DNA of 64,000 nucleotides from Nitrospirota bacterium (GTDB lineage Bacteria > Nitrospirota > Thermodesulfovibrionia > Thermodesulfovibrionales > Dissulfurispiraceae), in contig JAJYXI010000002.1 of NCBI GenBank assembly GCA_021791055.1, positions 74,229 to 138,228 of the forward strand. Direction: 5' to 3'. The notes beneath the pieces were generated by a model. That model made no database searches and had not been told where the DNA came from. It saw only the letters and a program-made list of their open reading frames with translations. The position numbers were made by a program, and so were the translations under genes. This document shows positions 26,843-35,330 of the stretch, piece after piece (positions within the stretch are counted from its first letter, which is position 1; each line of letters opens with the position of its first letter).

Positions 26843-27223
26843 TTATACCGTTCCCTTAATCTGAACCCATGCCTCTCTTAATTCTTTTAGCAAGTTGGTC
26901 ACATGTTTAATCTTGTTCCCGTCATTCTTTGCATTTGCCAGAACAAGTTCCCTCATCATATGAAGATATAGATTTTGCAAATTAAGGGCAATCTCTCCAC
27001 CAACCTCTAAGTTAAGGGCATTAAGCAGTTCCTCGATGATTGCTATGGCTTTGTCTATATATTTTATCTTTATCGGCACTTCCCGCATGTTTATGGCAGT
27101 GGCAGCCTTATCGAGAAAGTCAATTGCGCCGTCATAAAGCATTATAACCAGTTCAACAGGATTATAGGCTGTTGTTACTTTTGTCTGAGTGTAGGCATTG
27201 CGGGCATATGCTGCATTAACCAT
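26843..27223 (-). CDS. fliS: Flagellin export chaperone FliS
   Basis: 126 aa. AYARNAYTQTKVTTAYNPVE, LVIMLYDGAIDFLDKAATAI and LNLQNLYLHMMRELVLANAK match FliS. The protein binds the C-terminus of flagellin in the cytosol and prevents early polymerisation. Start overlaps the fliD stop. Confidence 0.95.
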   Translation of the reverse strand: MVNAAYARNAYTQTKVTTAYNPVELVIMLYDGAIDFLDKAATAINMREVPIKIKYIDKAIAIIEELLNALNLEVGGEIALNLQNLYLHMMRELVLANAKNDGNKIKHVTNLLKELREAWVQIKGTV

Positions 27224-28929
27224 TATTTACCTCCAAAGGTTTTTCCGAGTTTGTCCATCTGCTGCGTCAAATAACTGCTTGTTCCCTGAAGCTGGTTCAA
27301 CAGTCTATCGAGGGCAATAAATTTCTTTCTGAGGGCCACTTCGGTTGTCTGAAGTCTCCTCTCGAGGTTTTCTGCGTTTTTCTGAACATTTTTTACGCTA
27401 TCCTGATAACCGCTCTTCTTTACAGGGAGTATAGTGTTTACATAGTCTCCCAAAGACACATCGAGGGATTTCGCCATTGTATTTATCGTAGTAACAACAT
27501 TAGACTGACTGCTCGAAACCGCGCTGTCAAACGTAGTGCTGTTAAGGCTTAACACGCCGTTTTTATCGTGGGTTAAGCCTAAAGATACGAGGGTTGCATT
27601 GTTGTAAGTTCTGGTTATCACTGTACGGAGTTCATTCTGCAAGCTCAAAGATGTTGCATCTCCGCTTAAAATACCTCTTGTAGTGGCATTTCCTCTAAGG
27701 TCTTTTATCGTGCTCATCACCTGATTGTAAGATGAAACAAAGGAATTTACTTTACTCTTCAACGAACTTGGGTCGTTCTCGACAGTAAGCGTAAACTCTG
27801 TTGGATCGCTCTTCTTTATAAGGTTCATGGTAACACCTGTAATAACATCCGTAACAGTATTGCTTGACCTTGCAACAGTCAAGCCGTTAACCGTAATGCT
27901 CGCATCCGCTGCCGCCTGCGTCGTGGTCATGTTGCCTGATGCAAGGCTTGAAAGCCCTGCGGTATCTGTCTCTCCGGCACCTCCGTAAGTGCCGTCATTG
28001 TTTTCATCAACTGTTAATGAAATCGTATTTGATGCGCCTGTTGTATTGGATGTAAGAGTGAGTTTATATGTACCGTCAACCGTATCGTCCCCTGTTGTCG
28101 ATGAGCCTGTATTAACGGTATCGGTTGTAGGATCAAAGCCTAAAATCTGCTCTGCGGTTGTCGAAGTGCTCCCCCATAAGATATTGGCATTAGGGCCTGC
28201 GCTGTTGGTAATCTTAAATTTGCTTAAAGTAGTATCATATTCTACAGCAAATGTATTTGTAGTTCCCGGCGCCGAATTTAATGCCGTCTGGATTGCAGTT
28301 GCAAGCCCGCTGGAAGTATAGGTTCCTTCAGCTATCGTTGCAGTCCTGTCTGCAGTGCCGTCATTGAATACTATTGTTTTATTATTGGCGTCTATAACAA
28401 AACTGCTGCTCTCTTTTACTATGGAAGCAGTAACTCCTGCGCTTGCAGAGTTGATGGCATCCTTTATGCCTGAAAGGGTATTATTGGTAGAATTAATGGT
28501 TATCTCCTTTGCTGTACTGCTGCCCACCTGAATCTTTATCTTCTGCGTGGTATTTACGGAAAGATCGGCAACCTTCATTGTCTGAGAGCCGAACCTGAGA
28601 GATGAAAGGCTCTGTGCCGCAGCAAGAGAGCCTATTTTCATAGTATAGGTTCCCGCAGTGGCTGTGCTTGAAGCAGTGGCTGTCATATAAGAGGTGTCGG
28701 ACACTGTTGCCTTCATTCCCACAAGGCTTGAGTCTTTTAAAGAAGTAACAGCGCTCTTAAAGCTCGAAACGCTGCTTAACAATGCTGCATATGCGCTTAT
28801 CTTTGCCTGATAGCCCGCCTCTTTTTGCTTGAGCTTAAGCAGAGGCTGCCTTTCAACCTGCATAAGCTGCTGAACTATAGCGCTTGTATCAATGCTCGAA
28901 CCTGAAGTCCCTAAAGGGTTAACTGCCAT
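27223..28929 (-). CDS. fliD: Flagellar hook-associated protein 2 (filament cap)
   Basis: 568 aa. N-terminal FliD domain (IDTSAIVQQLMQVERQPLLK), Ser/Thr/Gly/Ala-rich exposed central domains, and a C-terminal coiled-coil domain (RRLQTTEVALRKKFIALDRL, LNQLQGTSSYLTQQM). Caps the growing filament. Located between flaG and fliS, the usual order fliC-flaG-fliD-fliS. Confidence 0.95.
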   Translation of the reverse strand: MAVNPLGTSGSSIDTSAIVQQLMQVERQPLLKLKQKEAGYQAKISAYAALLSSVSSFKSAVTSLKDSSLVGMKATVSDTSYMTATASSTATAGTYTMKIGSLAAAQSLSSLRFGSQTMKVADLSVNTTQKIKIQVGSSTAKEITINSTNNTLSGIKDAINSASAGVTASIVKESSSFVIDANNKTIVFNDGTADRTATIAEGTYTSSGLATAIQTALNSAPGTTNTFAVEYDTTLSKFKITNSAGPNANILWGSTSTTAEQILGFDPTTDTVNTGSSTTGDDTVDGTYKLTLTSNTTGASNTISLTVDENNDGTYGGAGETDTAGLSSLASGNMTTTQAAADASITVNGLTVARSSNTVTDVITGVTMNLIKKSDPTEFTLTVENDPSSLKSKVNSFVSSYNQVMSTIKDLRGNATTRGILSGDATSLSLQNELRTVITRTYNNATLVSLGLTHDKNGVLSLNSTTFDSAVSSSQSNVVTTINTMAKSLDVSLGDYVNTILPVKKSGYQDSVKNVQKNAENLERRLQTTEVALRKKFIALDRLLNQLQGTSSYLTQQMDKLGKTFGGK

Positions 28930-28966
28930 CTTACACCTCTATTAAAATTCTGTAAATAAGCATACG

Positions 28967-29058
28967 TTTATGAGTATATGGGTTTATGAGTATATGAGTT
29001 AACAGGTATAAGAAATTTTTTTCACCCATCCACCCATTTACTCATTCACCCATTCACA
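28967..29058. repeat. Octamer inverted-repeat element between flaG and fliD
   Basis: TATGAGTATATGGGTTTATG-type left arm, centre AGAAATTTTTTTC, right arm CACCCATCCACCCATTTACT. Shares its centre nearly exactly with the element at 29447-29532. It overlaps the last codons of flaG. Confidence 0.75.
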
Positions 29059-29428
29059 CTTCCTTGCTGAAGAGGCTTTCTACATTGTCTTTGAATTTTT
29101 TAATCATGTTTATATATTCCTCGGGAGGAAACTGTCTTACGACCTCACCCTTCTTATCTAAAACCCTTATCACTACATTCTTTTCTTTATCAAGGGCAAA
29201 TACGGCCTTTAAATCAAGCAATCCATTTCCTGAAGTTACGGTCTGTTTGTCTCTGTTTTGCTGCTTATCCTTGAGCCCCTCTCTTATGGAGGGGTCTATG
29301 TTTAATGCACCCAATGATTCGGCTTTACCATTAGCAGACTTGCCGCTTGTGCCGGCATTATTATTGGCAGTGTTTTCTATCTGACCTTTAACTGCAGGCA
29401 TATTTATGTTTATGCCGTCAATCTTCAT
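29054..29428 (-). CDS. flaG: FlaG family protein
   Basis: 124 aa. N-terminal half low-complexity (Asn/Gly/Ser/Lys), C-terminal half with the FlaG core LKAVFALDKEKNVVIRVLDK followed by VVRQFPPEEYINMIKKF. FlaG influences filament length in several bacteria. Between flagellin and fliD. Confidence 0.9.
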   Translation of the reverse strand: MKIDGININMPAVKGQIENTANNNAGTSGKSANGKAESLGALNIDPSIREGLKDKQQNRDKQTVTSGNGLLDLKAVFALDKEKNVVIRVLDKKGEVVRQFPPEEYINMIKKFKDNVESLFSKEV

Positions 29429-29446
29429 CTTATTTGCCTCAACCAG

Positions 29447-29532
29447 TTTATGGGTTTCTGAGTATATGAGTTAATGGGTAAAAGAAATTTTTTTTCACTC
29501 ATCCACCCATTAACTCATTCACCCATCTACTT
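29447..29532. repeat. Octamer inverted-repeat element between flagellin and flaG
   Basis: Left arm TATGGGTTTCTGAGTATATG, centre AGAAATTTTTTTT, right arm CACTCATCCACCCATTAACT. Same family as the three elements further left. Confidence 0.75.
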
Positions 29533-29556
29533 ATTTTGTGAATCCTGTTTTTAGTT

Positions 29557-29586
29557 GGGCGGCCCCCAAAATATGGAGGCCTGCCC
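29557..29586. terminator. GC-rich hairpin after flagellin
   Basis: GGGCGGCCCCC and GGAGGCCTGCCC can pair with two mismatches around an AT-rich loop, 25-50 bases after the flagellin stop. No T-run follows on the flagellin strand, so termination is uncertain; it could also stabilise the mRNA 3' end. Confidence 0.4.
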
Positions 29587-29608
29587 TTTATCTGTTAATA
29601 CTATCAGA

Positions 29609-31153
29609 CTACCTTCCGCCCAGAAGTGCAAGGACATTCTGGGGCAGAGTATTAGCCTGCGACAGCACCGATATGCCTGCCTGCTGCATTATCATGGCCT
29701 TTGTCAGGTTTGCAGTCTCCACTGCAAAGTCTGCATCCATGATTCTCGAACGGGCTGATGTAATGTTCTCACGAACATTGTCAAGGTTTGCAATAGTTGA
29801 TGTCAGCCTGTTCTGGACAGCACCAAGTTTCGCCTTTTCACCAGTGATTGTGTCAAGTGCCTGCTTTGCAGCAAGCATGGTTACATTGGCAAGACCTACA
29901 TCAGTAACAGCAACTGCGTTCACAGAATTTGCCGTAAGGGATATGCTTGTAGTGTTGCTCGTAAGGCCAAACGCCGGAGCAGCGTCACTATGCACAGACA
30001 AGCTTGTCTTTGTCAATCCTGCATTGAAGATTATCTTTCCGTTATGGCCTGCGCTTACTGATGTGGAGCCTGAATCAAAGGGCTTTGCTGTTATAAAGCT
30101 TGCATTTGTCACATTGGCGTCGACAGATATATCGATACCCGCGCCTGTTGTATTTGTAAGAACCAGTCTCGAATCGGATGCGGCTGCACCATCCACCACC
30201 TCAACAGAAGCTGTTACACCTGTAGAGGCGCTCTTTGCATTAATCGCGCTGGCAAGATTGGCAATTGCAGTAATACCGCCGTCGGTTGCAACTGCTGTAG
30301 CACCGCTTGCAAGCACAAAACTGCCTATTGCAACACCATTAATTGTCAGATAACCGGAATTGACAAATGTTGTGCTCTGGGCAGTAGTTGCAAGAACCAT
30401 ATTATTCTGACTCGATACCATGGCATTTCCAAAGCTGAATGCAGTTACCCCATGGGAGGCTGTGTACTGGTTGATGCGGTTGATAATGTTGATACTATTG
30501 TTCTTATAGTCGGATGCTGTTGTGATAGCATCTCCGAGATCAACGCCTTCGAGGGTAGATGTGCCAAGAAGGCCGCCACTTACATAAGACTTTGCAGCAG
30601 CCCGTCCAACATCGCTTGCTGCCAGTGCAGATGAGTAAGTAGTCGATACACCCATTGATGTCGGTGTTACACTTGTTGTGGATATGTTGATTGTCTCATT
30701 GACATCAACACCGACCTGGATATTGAGACTTTTTGCCTGATTCAGGAATTGCTCGCCATTGTACTTTGTCTGGGTAACAATTCTGTTTAGCTCTGAAACA
30801 AGCTGGCGGACTTCCTGGTTCATAGAGCTTCTGTCAGAAGATGTGTTGTAGCTCGATGCCTGATTTGCAAGCTCGTAGATCCTCTGCAGGGCATTGATCA
30901 TCTCATCCATGGCGCCTTCAGCAGTCTGGGCAAAGGAAACACCGTCATTTGCGTTTCTCATTGCAACGGATAGACCATTGATCTGTGTGGTCATTCTTGT
31001 AGCAATGGCAAGGCCTGCTGCATCGTCCTTTGCTGAATTGATTCTTAAGGTGGATGAAAGCCTCTGCATTGCCTGGGCAAGAGGATTTTCTGATTTTCTC
31101 AGGTTCCTCTGAGCATTCAGAGCATATAAGTTGGTATTAATTGATAGAGCCAT
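29609..31153 (-). CDS. fliC: Flagellin
   Basis: 514 aa. Conserved N-terminal D0/D1 (INTNLYALNAQRNLRKSENP, LSSTLRINSAKDDAAGLAIA, MNQEVRQLVSELNRIVTQTK) and C-terminal D1/D0 (LDNVRENITSARSRIMDADF, LSQANTLPQNVLALLGGR), with a Ser/Thr/Ala-rich surface domain at about 170-430 that offers many O-glycosylation sites. Transcribed from a sigma-28 promoter with a leader of about 140 bases and AAGGAGG before the ATG. The glycan island begins immediately upstream. Confidence 0.97.
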   Translation of the reverse strand: MALSINTNLYALNAQRNLRKSENPLAQAMQRLSSTLRINSAKDDAAGLAIATRMTTQINGLSVAMRNANDGVSFAQTAEGAMDEMINALQRIYELANQASSYNTSSDRSSMNQEVRQLVSELNRIVTQTKYNGEQFLNQAKSLNIQVGVDVNETINISTTSVTPTSMGVSTTYSSALAASDVGRAAAKSYVSGGLLGTSTLEGVDLGDAITTASDYKNNSINIINRINQYTASHGVTAFSFGNAMVSSQNNMVLATTAQSTTFVNSGYLTINGVAIGSFVLASGATAVATDGGITAIANLASAINAKSASTGVTASVEVVDGAAASDSRLVLTNTTGAGIDISVDANVTNASFITAKPFDSGSTSVSAGHNGKIIFNAGLTKTSLSVHSDAAPAFGLTSNTTSISLTANSVNAVAVTDVGLANVTMLAAKQALDTITGEKAKLGAVQNRLTSTIANLDNVRENITSARSRIMDADFAVETANLTKAMIMQQAGISVLSQANTLPQNVLALLGGR

Positions 31154-31294
31154 TTTTTCCTCCTTGATTTTTTACTTCCGGGCATCCTGCCCTTTTTGCA
31201 TCAGGAACAATGCCTTATTTGATTACCACCTCCTTTTTTCTTAATTTTGGCTTTTTAAACCGTTTCAGGCATTACCCTTTTGCTCTTGTCTAAG

Positions 31295-31322
31295 TTATCG
31301 GAGGGAATATTTAAAAACTTTA
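31295..31322 (-). promoter_or_regulatory. Sigma-28 (FliA) promoter of flagellin
   Basis: On the minus strand TAAAGTTT, a 12-base gap, then TCCGATAA; the consensus is TAAAGTTT-N11-GCCGATAA. The rest of the gene-free stretch 31154-31411 holds the leader, a small GGGCA/TGCCC hairpin near 31175-31187 and two Shine-Dalgarno-like AAGGAGG sites. Confidence 0.8.
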
Positions 31323-31411
31323 GCGCCTGCTTTAAAAATATAAAGAAAATTTACGGCAGATATTTAGCTTGTATTTCAATGTGTTAATAAAATCAAGAGT
31401 GCTGTGCCACG

Positions 31412-33601
31412 TTAAACTTTCAACAAATCCCCTGCAAATTTTATATAATCGTCATCCTTAGGCAGTTTCCCCCACCATTTGGCAAAAAATCTTATTCTTT
31501 GCTTCCACTCATCTCCTGATTCTGCCGAAGGCGGTTGACTGTCGCTCTGTCGCTCTGCCGCTCTGCCGCTATCCATTGGCTCAGAGTTACCCCCCCTTTG
31601 CCCCCCCTTAGTAAGGGGGGGATGGGGGGGTATAAATGTCTCTCTAAACACAAATCCAAGGCAATCAGGCAAATATTTTACAGGATAGTCTTTATCCTTC
31701 GCAGAAAGACAAGCATCAACCTCTATGAGATGATTTGCAATACCCTCATCGAATCCGCCTATGGATTCAAACACCCTCCTGTGCATGCCAATCAAGCCTC
31801 CACCTACCGCATCTCGAGACGGGGACAGTCCCGATTCTACGACTCCGCTTTGCTCCGTCCGTAAATCTGGGACAGTCCCCTCTGTCGCTCTGTCGCTCTG
31901 TCGCTCTTCTTTTATAAAATAAGGCGCAAAGTTGAAATCAAATCCTATTCCAAGACAATACGGTGTCATGTCGGGATTTCTCAGCGGAATTCCTGCTACG
32001 CCGCCCTTCAATGCATCAAGCAATCCCTCGTCCTTAAAATAAACAATGCCCGGCTTCATAAAGATAAGATATTCTCCTGTTGACGCCTCGGCTCCTTTGT
32101 TATAAAGTGACGAAATATTATCGCCCTGTGAATCGACTATCCTTATATCTCCAGAAACTCCTGAAAGCATTTCCTTCATATTTTCATCATTTATTACTAT
32201 TACAACTTCCCAGTCAGGATATTTAACATTCTGGGAAAGAGATGTGAGGGTCGATAAAAGCGACTCTGCATCATTGCCGGAAGGAATAATAAAGCTCGCT
32301 CTTCCGTTAACCACTCCTAACTCTTGACTCTTAACTCTTGACTCTTGAACCTTTGCCTTTTGCCCTTTACCCTTTGCCTTGTCCTGCCTGCATTCAAGAA
32401 TATGACTTATTACTTCAAGCCCCCTTTCTACCGCCTTCCCGTCAAGCCGATAAAAAGATTGCCTTAAATATTCTTCCACATTCCTCTTTATATCCTCAGG
32501 CACGCCATTTTCTATTGTCTCATATAAATTTTTCCAGTTTCCCGGAGGAAACACCGACTGAGCAACCCCCATCTCAACATAGTAGTCCTTTTTCCCGTCC
32601 CTGCTCGGAATGGCGAATAAAGGCTTGTCAAATGCAACAGCCTCAAGAGCAAGGGTTGTCTTTCCGAGGGTAACGCAATAGTCTGCAATAGAAAGAAGGG
32701 CATAAGGGTCGTAAGTGTAAAGAACAACGGCAGACGGCGCCCGTTCTTTTATGCGCTCCTCTATCTTTAGATAGCTGCCGCGCATTATATTCGGATGCCA
32801 TTTAAAAACAGCAACTATATCATCGCTGAGCCCGTCAAGGAATTTCTCCCATACAACCCCGTCTATTATCGCTCCCCACTCAAGGTCAACCAGAAAGAGA
32901 AGCACCTTCTTGCCCTCCGGTATTTTCAGCTCAGCCTTAATCTGTTTTTTTCTGGCAGGTTCCAAATACATCTTCTTTGCATTGTCGAGATGAGTATTGC
33001 CCACAAGGACTATCTTATCTCCCGAGCATTTGTGAGACACAAGCATATTCATTGTAGCCTCGCCCCATAAGAGGTCGGCAGTGGAATATTCCGTATGGGC
33101 GCTGAAGCTCAGACGGCTTTCATGGTAGTCGCCTTCCTGCAGCGTAATAAAGGGGATACCGTGTTGGTTTGATAAATGACCTATAAGCTTCCCCCACCTG
33201 TTACGCTCATGAAGCGCAAGGAAGATATCGGGCTTTTCCCTTTTTATAAACTCTTCAAGACAAAAGTATTCCTCAAAACATGTGCTAAGCAGCCTCTCCT
33301 GCTCCAGCAAGCTCCAGTGCCTGAAACCGTCCCATGAGAAACATCTCTTGACCCATTCCTCCATAAACATGTCATATGATTTTTCGATCTTCTCCCTGCC
33401 TTCGTCATTAGTGTAATTGTTCAGATATTTGTAGGCCACCTTGTTTTTGACAAGGTCTCTTTCAAAGGGATAATCAGACATTGTAAGGAAAAAGATTACA
33501 TTTGCGCCGTATTTCTTTGAGGCCTCTGCAAGCGGCAGGAGAAACCTTGTATGGTGAGGCAAAGCGACAAAACATGCTATTTTCTTCCCTTTAAGCTTCA
33601 T
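31412..33601 (-). CDS. Two-domain glycosyltransferase with several inserted repeats
   Basis: 729 aa. Residues 1-410 look like a GT-B glycosyl/glycerophosphotransferase-type fold (FVALPHHTRFLLPLAEASKK, GKTTLALEAVAFDKPLFAIP); about 430-729 resembles a family 2 GT-A glycosyltransferase (ASFIIPSGNDAESLLSTLTS, NKGAEASTGEYLIFMKPGI). The substrate is unknown. At least four stretches are repeat-encoded inserts: residues about 407-422 (heptamers), a REP-like piece and two octamer runs, and the 53-bp palindromic element giving FIPPHPPLTKGGQRGGNS. Despite this the frame is intact. Start overlaps the previous stop (ATGA). First island gene after flagellin, so flagellin glycosylation is likely. Confidence 0.75.
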   Translation of the reverse strand: MKLKGKKIACFVALPHHTRFLLPLAEASKKYGANVIFFLTMSDYPFERDLVKNKVAYKYLNNYTNDEGREKIEKSYDMFMEEWVKRCFSWDGFRHWSLLEQERLLSTCFEEYFCLEEFIKREKPDIFLALHERNRWGKLIGHLSNQHGIPFITLQEGDYHESRLSFSAHTEYSTADLLWGEATMNMLVSHKCSGDKIVLVGNTHLDNAKKMYLEPARKKQIKAELKIPEGKKVLLFLVDLEWGAIIDGVVWEKFLDGLSDDIVAVFKWHPNIMRGSYLKIEERIKERAPSAVVLYTYDPYALLSIADYCVTLGKTTLALEAVAFDKPLFAIPSRDGKKDYYVEMGVAQSVFPPGNWKNLYETIENGVPEDIKRNVEEYLRQSFYRLDGKAVERGLEVISHILECRQDKAKGKGQKAKVQESRVKSQELGVVNGRASFIIPSGNDAESLLSTLTSLSQNVKYPDWEVVIVINDENMKEMLSGVSGDIRIVDSQGDNISSLYNKGAEASTGEYLIFMKPGIVYFKDEGLLDALKGGVAGIPLRNPDMTPYCLGIGFDFNFAPYFIKEERQSDRATEGTVPDLRTEQSGVVESGLSPSRDAVGGGLIGMHRRVFESIGGFDEGIANHLIEVDACLSAKDKDYPVKYLPDCLGFVFRETFIPPHPPLTKGGQRGGNSEPMDSGRAAERQSDSQPPSAESGDEWKQRIRFFAKWWGKLPKDDDYIKFAGDLLKV
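31540..31570. repeat. Octamer repeat in the glycosyltransferase gene
   Basis: Four units of CTGTCGCT/CTGCCGCT in tandem, in frame, encoding Ser/Gly/Arg-rich residues near the C-terminus. Confidence 0.75.
31584..31636. repeat. 53-bp palindromic element, copy 1
   Basis: Runs of seven C and seven G arranged as GTTA-C7-TTTG-C7-TTAGTAA-G7-AT-G7-TATAAA. The inner arms C7-TTA/TAA-G7 fold into a hairpin. Identical, in opposite orientation, to 38823-38875. It lies in frame within a coding gene. Confidence 0.9.
31818..31908. repeat. REP-like element with GGGACTGTCCC plus octamers, in frame
   Basis: Two copies of GGGACAGTCCC (itself a palindrome) at about 31821 and 31869, about 45 bases apart, followed by four CTGTCGCT-type octamers (31881-31908). 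The translated piece (EGTVPDLRTEQSGVVESG) interrupts the GT-A domain. REP-like sequences with this core are scattered in many genomes. Confidence 0.6.
32317..32381. repeat. Degenerate heptamer repeat between the two glycosyltransferase domains
   Basis: About eight units: ACTCTTG, ACTCTTA, ACTCTTG, ACTCTTG, then ACCTTTG, CCTTTTG, CCCTTTA, CCCTTTG. It encodes a Lys/Gln/Ser-rich linker (KGKGQKAKVQESRVKSQELG) between the domains. Confidence 0.8.
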
Positions 33602-34779
33602 CCGATTATCCTCTCAACAATATCGCTTATATAAGTGCGTTTCTGTTTTTTCTCAAAATAAGCCATGACCGTCTCCATAATCGACTTTTTGTTGTTTAAA
33701 AACAAGACTCCGTCCTGAAATTGCACAGCCTTTTTCAAAGGATTATAGACTATCGCACATTTGTCATGCTGTACGGCAAAACTGAGCGGGATTATATACA
33801 CAGGGGCTATGATTATATCGCATGGCATAAGGACCTTTACAAGCGCACCCTCCTGAACAATATAATGTTTTCCTCCGGCCTTTGCGAGAGCAGGCCTTAT
33901 CAGCTCATCGACTATCTGGTCTTCTGAAAGCTCCCTGACATGGTATCCACGCTTCTGGAAATAGATGGATTTCTTTATATTCAGCTCTGACAATGCCTCG
34001 ATTATTTCCTTTATCTGCGGCCTGAACTTCGAGTGGTTCACAATTAATACGCCTATCTCATCTCTTTCAATAGATATCTGGTCGCTGAACATGAGATTTT
34101 TATAAATATCCTCCACCGTGGACAGGCAATAATTTTCTTCGTGTCCATCAAGTATAAAAATCCTACTATCTTCTATGCCATGATTAATGTAATACTCCTT
34201 TTCAAATTCCTCTTTCACTATAAAATAATCAAATGACCTCAGAAAGATTAACGGTGTATGGGAAATCGGGTATATCTGCAAGCCAGCAGTGGGAATATTA
34301 TTTTCTTTAGCAAAAAAAACAACCGTGGAATAAAAGACATCGCAGTCCGTGGAAGGCGGCTCGTCGCTTGAGGGTATCGGCATCAGCAGGAGGTCATAGC
34401 TGCCTTCGAGCCCGGAAAAAGCATGAGAGGAAACATGTCCTCTGAAGTCGTCAAACGCAGCGGTCTTCCAGTATTTCATGTCTGTTCCGGGCATGTACAG
34501 ATCAAAAGTATGCCTTATGAATATCTTGACAAAGTCGTCTCTCTGATGAGGAGGCCATACGAGAGGCACCGATTTCATAAGTTTAAGCGTTATATTGGCT
34601 GTGTTCTTAAAAAAAGACTCGGCCTTTTCGTATAAATCCTTTTTGTAGGTGACTACATCAACGCTGAAGCCTTCTTTTGCGAGTCTTAATGGAAGGTGTA
34701 ACAATCTTTCCTGAACAGAAGAATTTTCCTTTTCCCCTAAAGGGAAAAGTATCCTTTTAGCGCGGGCTTTACCTGCCAT
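33598..34779 (-). CDS. Glycosyltransferase-like protein, family not assigned
   Basis: 393 aa, soluble. Alternating hydrophobic strands and helices in two halves (RILFPLGEKENSSVQERLLH; EIGVLIVNHSKFRPQIKEII; LMPCDIIIAPVYIIPLSFAV) suggest a GT-B-like Rossmann pair, and the context fits a glycosyltransferase, but I see no decisive motif. Overlaps the next gene's start by four bases and begins one base after the TPR gene's stop. Confidence 0.55.
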   Translation of the reverse strand: MAGKARAKRILFPLGEKENSSVQERLLHLPLRLAKEGFSVDVVTYKKDLYEKAESFFKNTANITLKLMKSVPLVWPPHQRDDFVKIFIRHTFDLYMPGTDMKYWKTAAFDDFRGHVSSHAFSGLEGSYDLLLMPIPSSDEPPSTDCDVFYSTVVFFAKENNIPTAGLQIYPISHTPLIFLRSFDYFIVKEEFEKEYYINHGIEDSRIFILDGHEENYCLSTVEDIYKNLMFSDQISIERDEIGVLIVNHSKFRPQIKEIIEALSELNIKKSIYFQKRGYHVRELSEDQIVDELIRPALAKAGGKHYIVQEGALVKVLMPCDIIIAPVYIIPLSFAVQHDKCAIVYNPLKKAVQFQDGVLFLNNKKSIMETVMAYFEKKQKRTYISDIVERIIG

Positions 34780-35322
34780 CTATGTCCTCTTGCTGTCGAT
34801 GTCGCGCATTAAATCGTATGCCTTCTTTATATATTCGTTTTGAGATGCATTAACTATCTTCTCAACAACACCCGTGATGCTTTTGTACTGCCCTGCCTTT
34901 TTATAAGCAAGCGGAAAAAGACTGTTAAATACTTCATTAATTGCATTCTGTCCTACAAACTCATAATCGTATCTATCCTTGTCAGGCCCGGTCAAGGTTA
35001 AAAGGTAACCGATAAGAACTGCAAGCATCTCATCGAACATTTTGTTATCAAGCAGGTAGAGCGCTTTTAAAAACAAGAGGTCTGAGTGGTCATCTTTTAT
35101 CTTGAGTCCTTCTTCAATATTTTTTATTGCCTCTTCGCCCTCTTTTTTCTCAAAATTAAATTTTGAGATGATGGTCAACATCTTGAGATATGCCGCGTTT
35201 TCCTTTGTTTTTTCATTATCGGGGATTTGGGCCATCGCCCTTTTCAGTGAATCTATTGCCAGATCTTTCTGTCCCAGTTTCATATAGGTTAATGCCGAAT
35301 TGAAATTAGACTGATAGCTCAT
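34780..35322 (-). CDS. TPR repeat protein
   Basis: 180 aa, all-helical. FNSALTYMKLGQKDLAIDSL is a clear TPR; two or three more degenerate repeats follow (AIKNIEEGLKIKDDHSDLLF). TPR partners are common in flagellin glycosylation, where they bind the transferase or the flagellin. Neighbours: two glycosyltransferase-like genes and neuB. Confidence 0.75.
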   Translation of the reverse strand: MSYQSNFNSALTYMKLGQKDLAIDSLKRAMAQIPDNEKTKENAAYLKMLTIISKFNFEKKEGEEAIKNIEEGLKIKDDHSDLLFLKALYLLDNKMFDEMLAVLIGYLLTLTGPDKDRYDYEFVGQNAINEVFNSLFPLAYKKAGQYKSITGVVEKIVNASQNEYIKKAYDLMRDIDSKRT

Positions 35323-35330
35323 CTCTCCTC

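Noticed and set aside
23624-29532. Octamer repeats as a CRISPR array
   Set aside because: Units are 7-8 bases, there are no spacers of constant length, and no cas genes are present.
29538-30353. 271-codon plus-strand frame opposite flagellin
   Set aside because: Composition-driven shadow of the flagellin gene, which has strong family motifs on the other strand.
31584-31636. C7/G7 palindrome as a Rho-independent terminator
   Set aside because: It is inside an intact coding frame, in two genes and both orientations, with no T-run.
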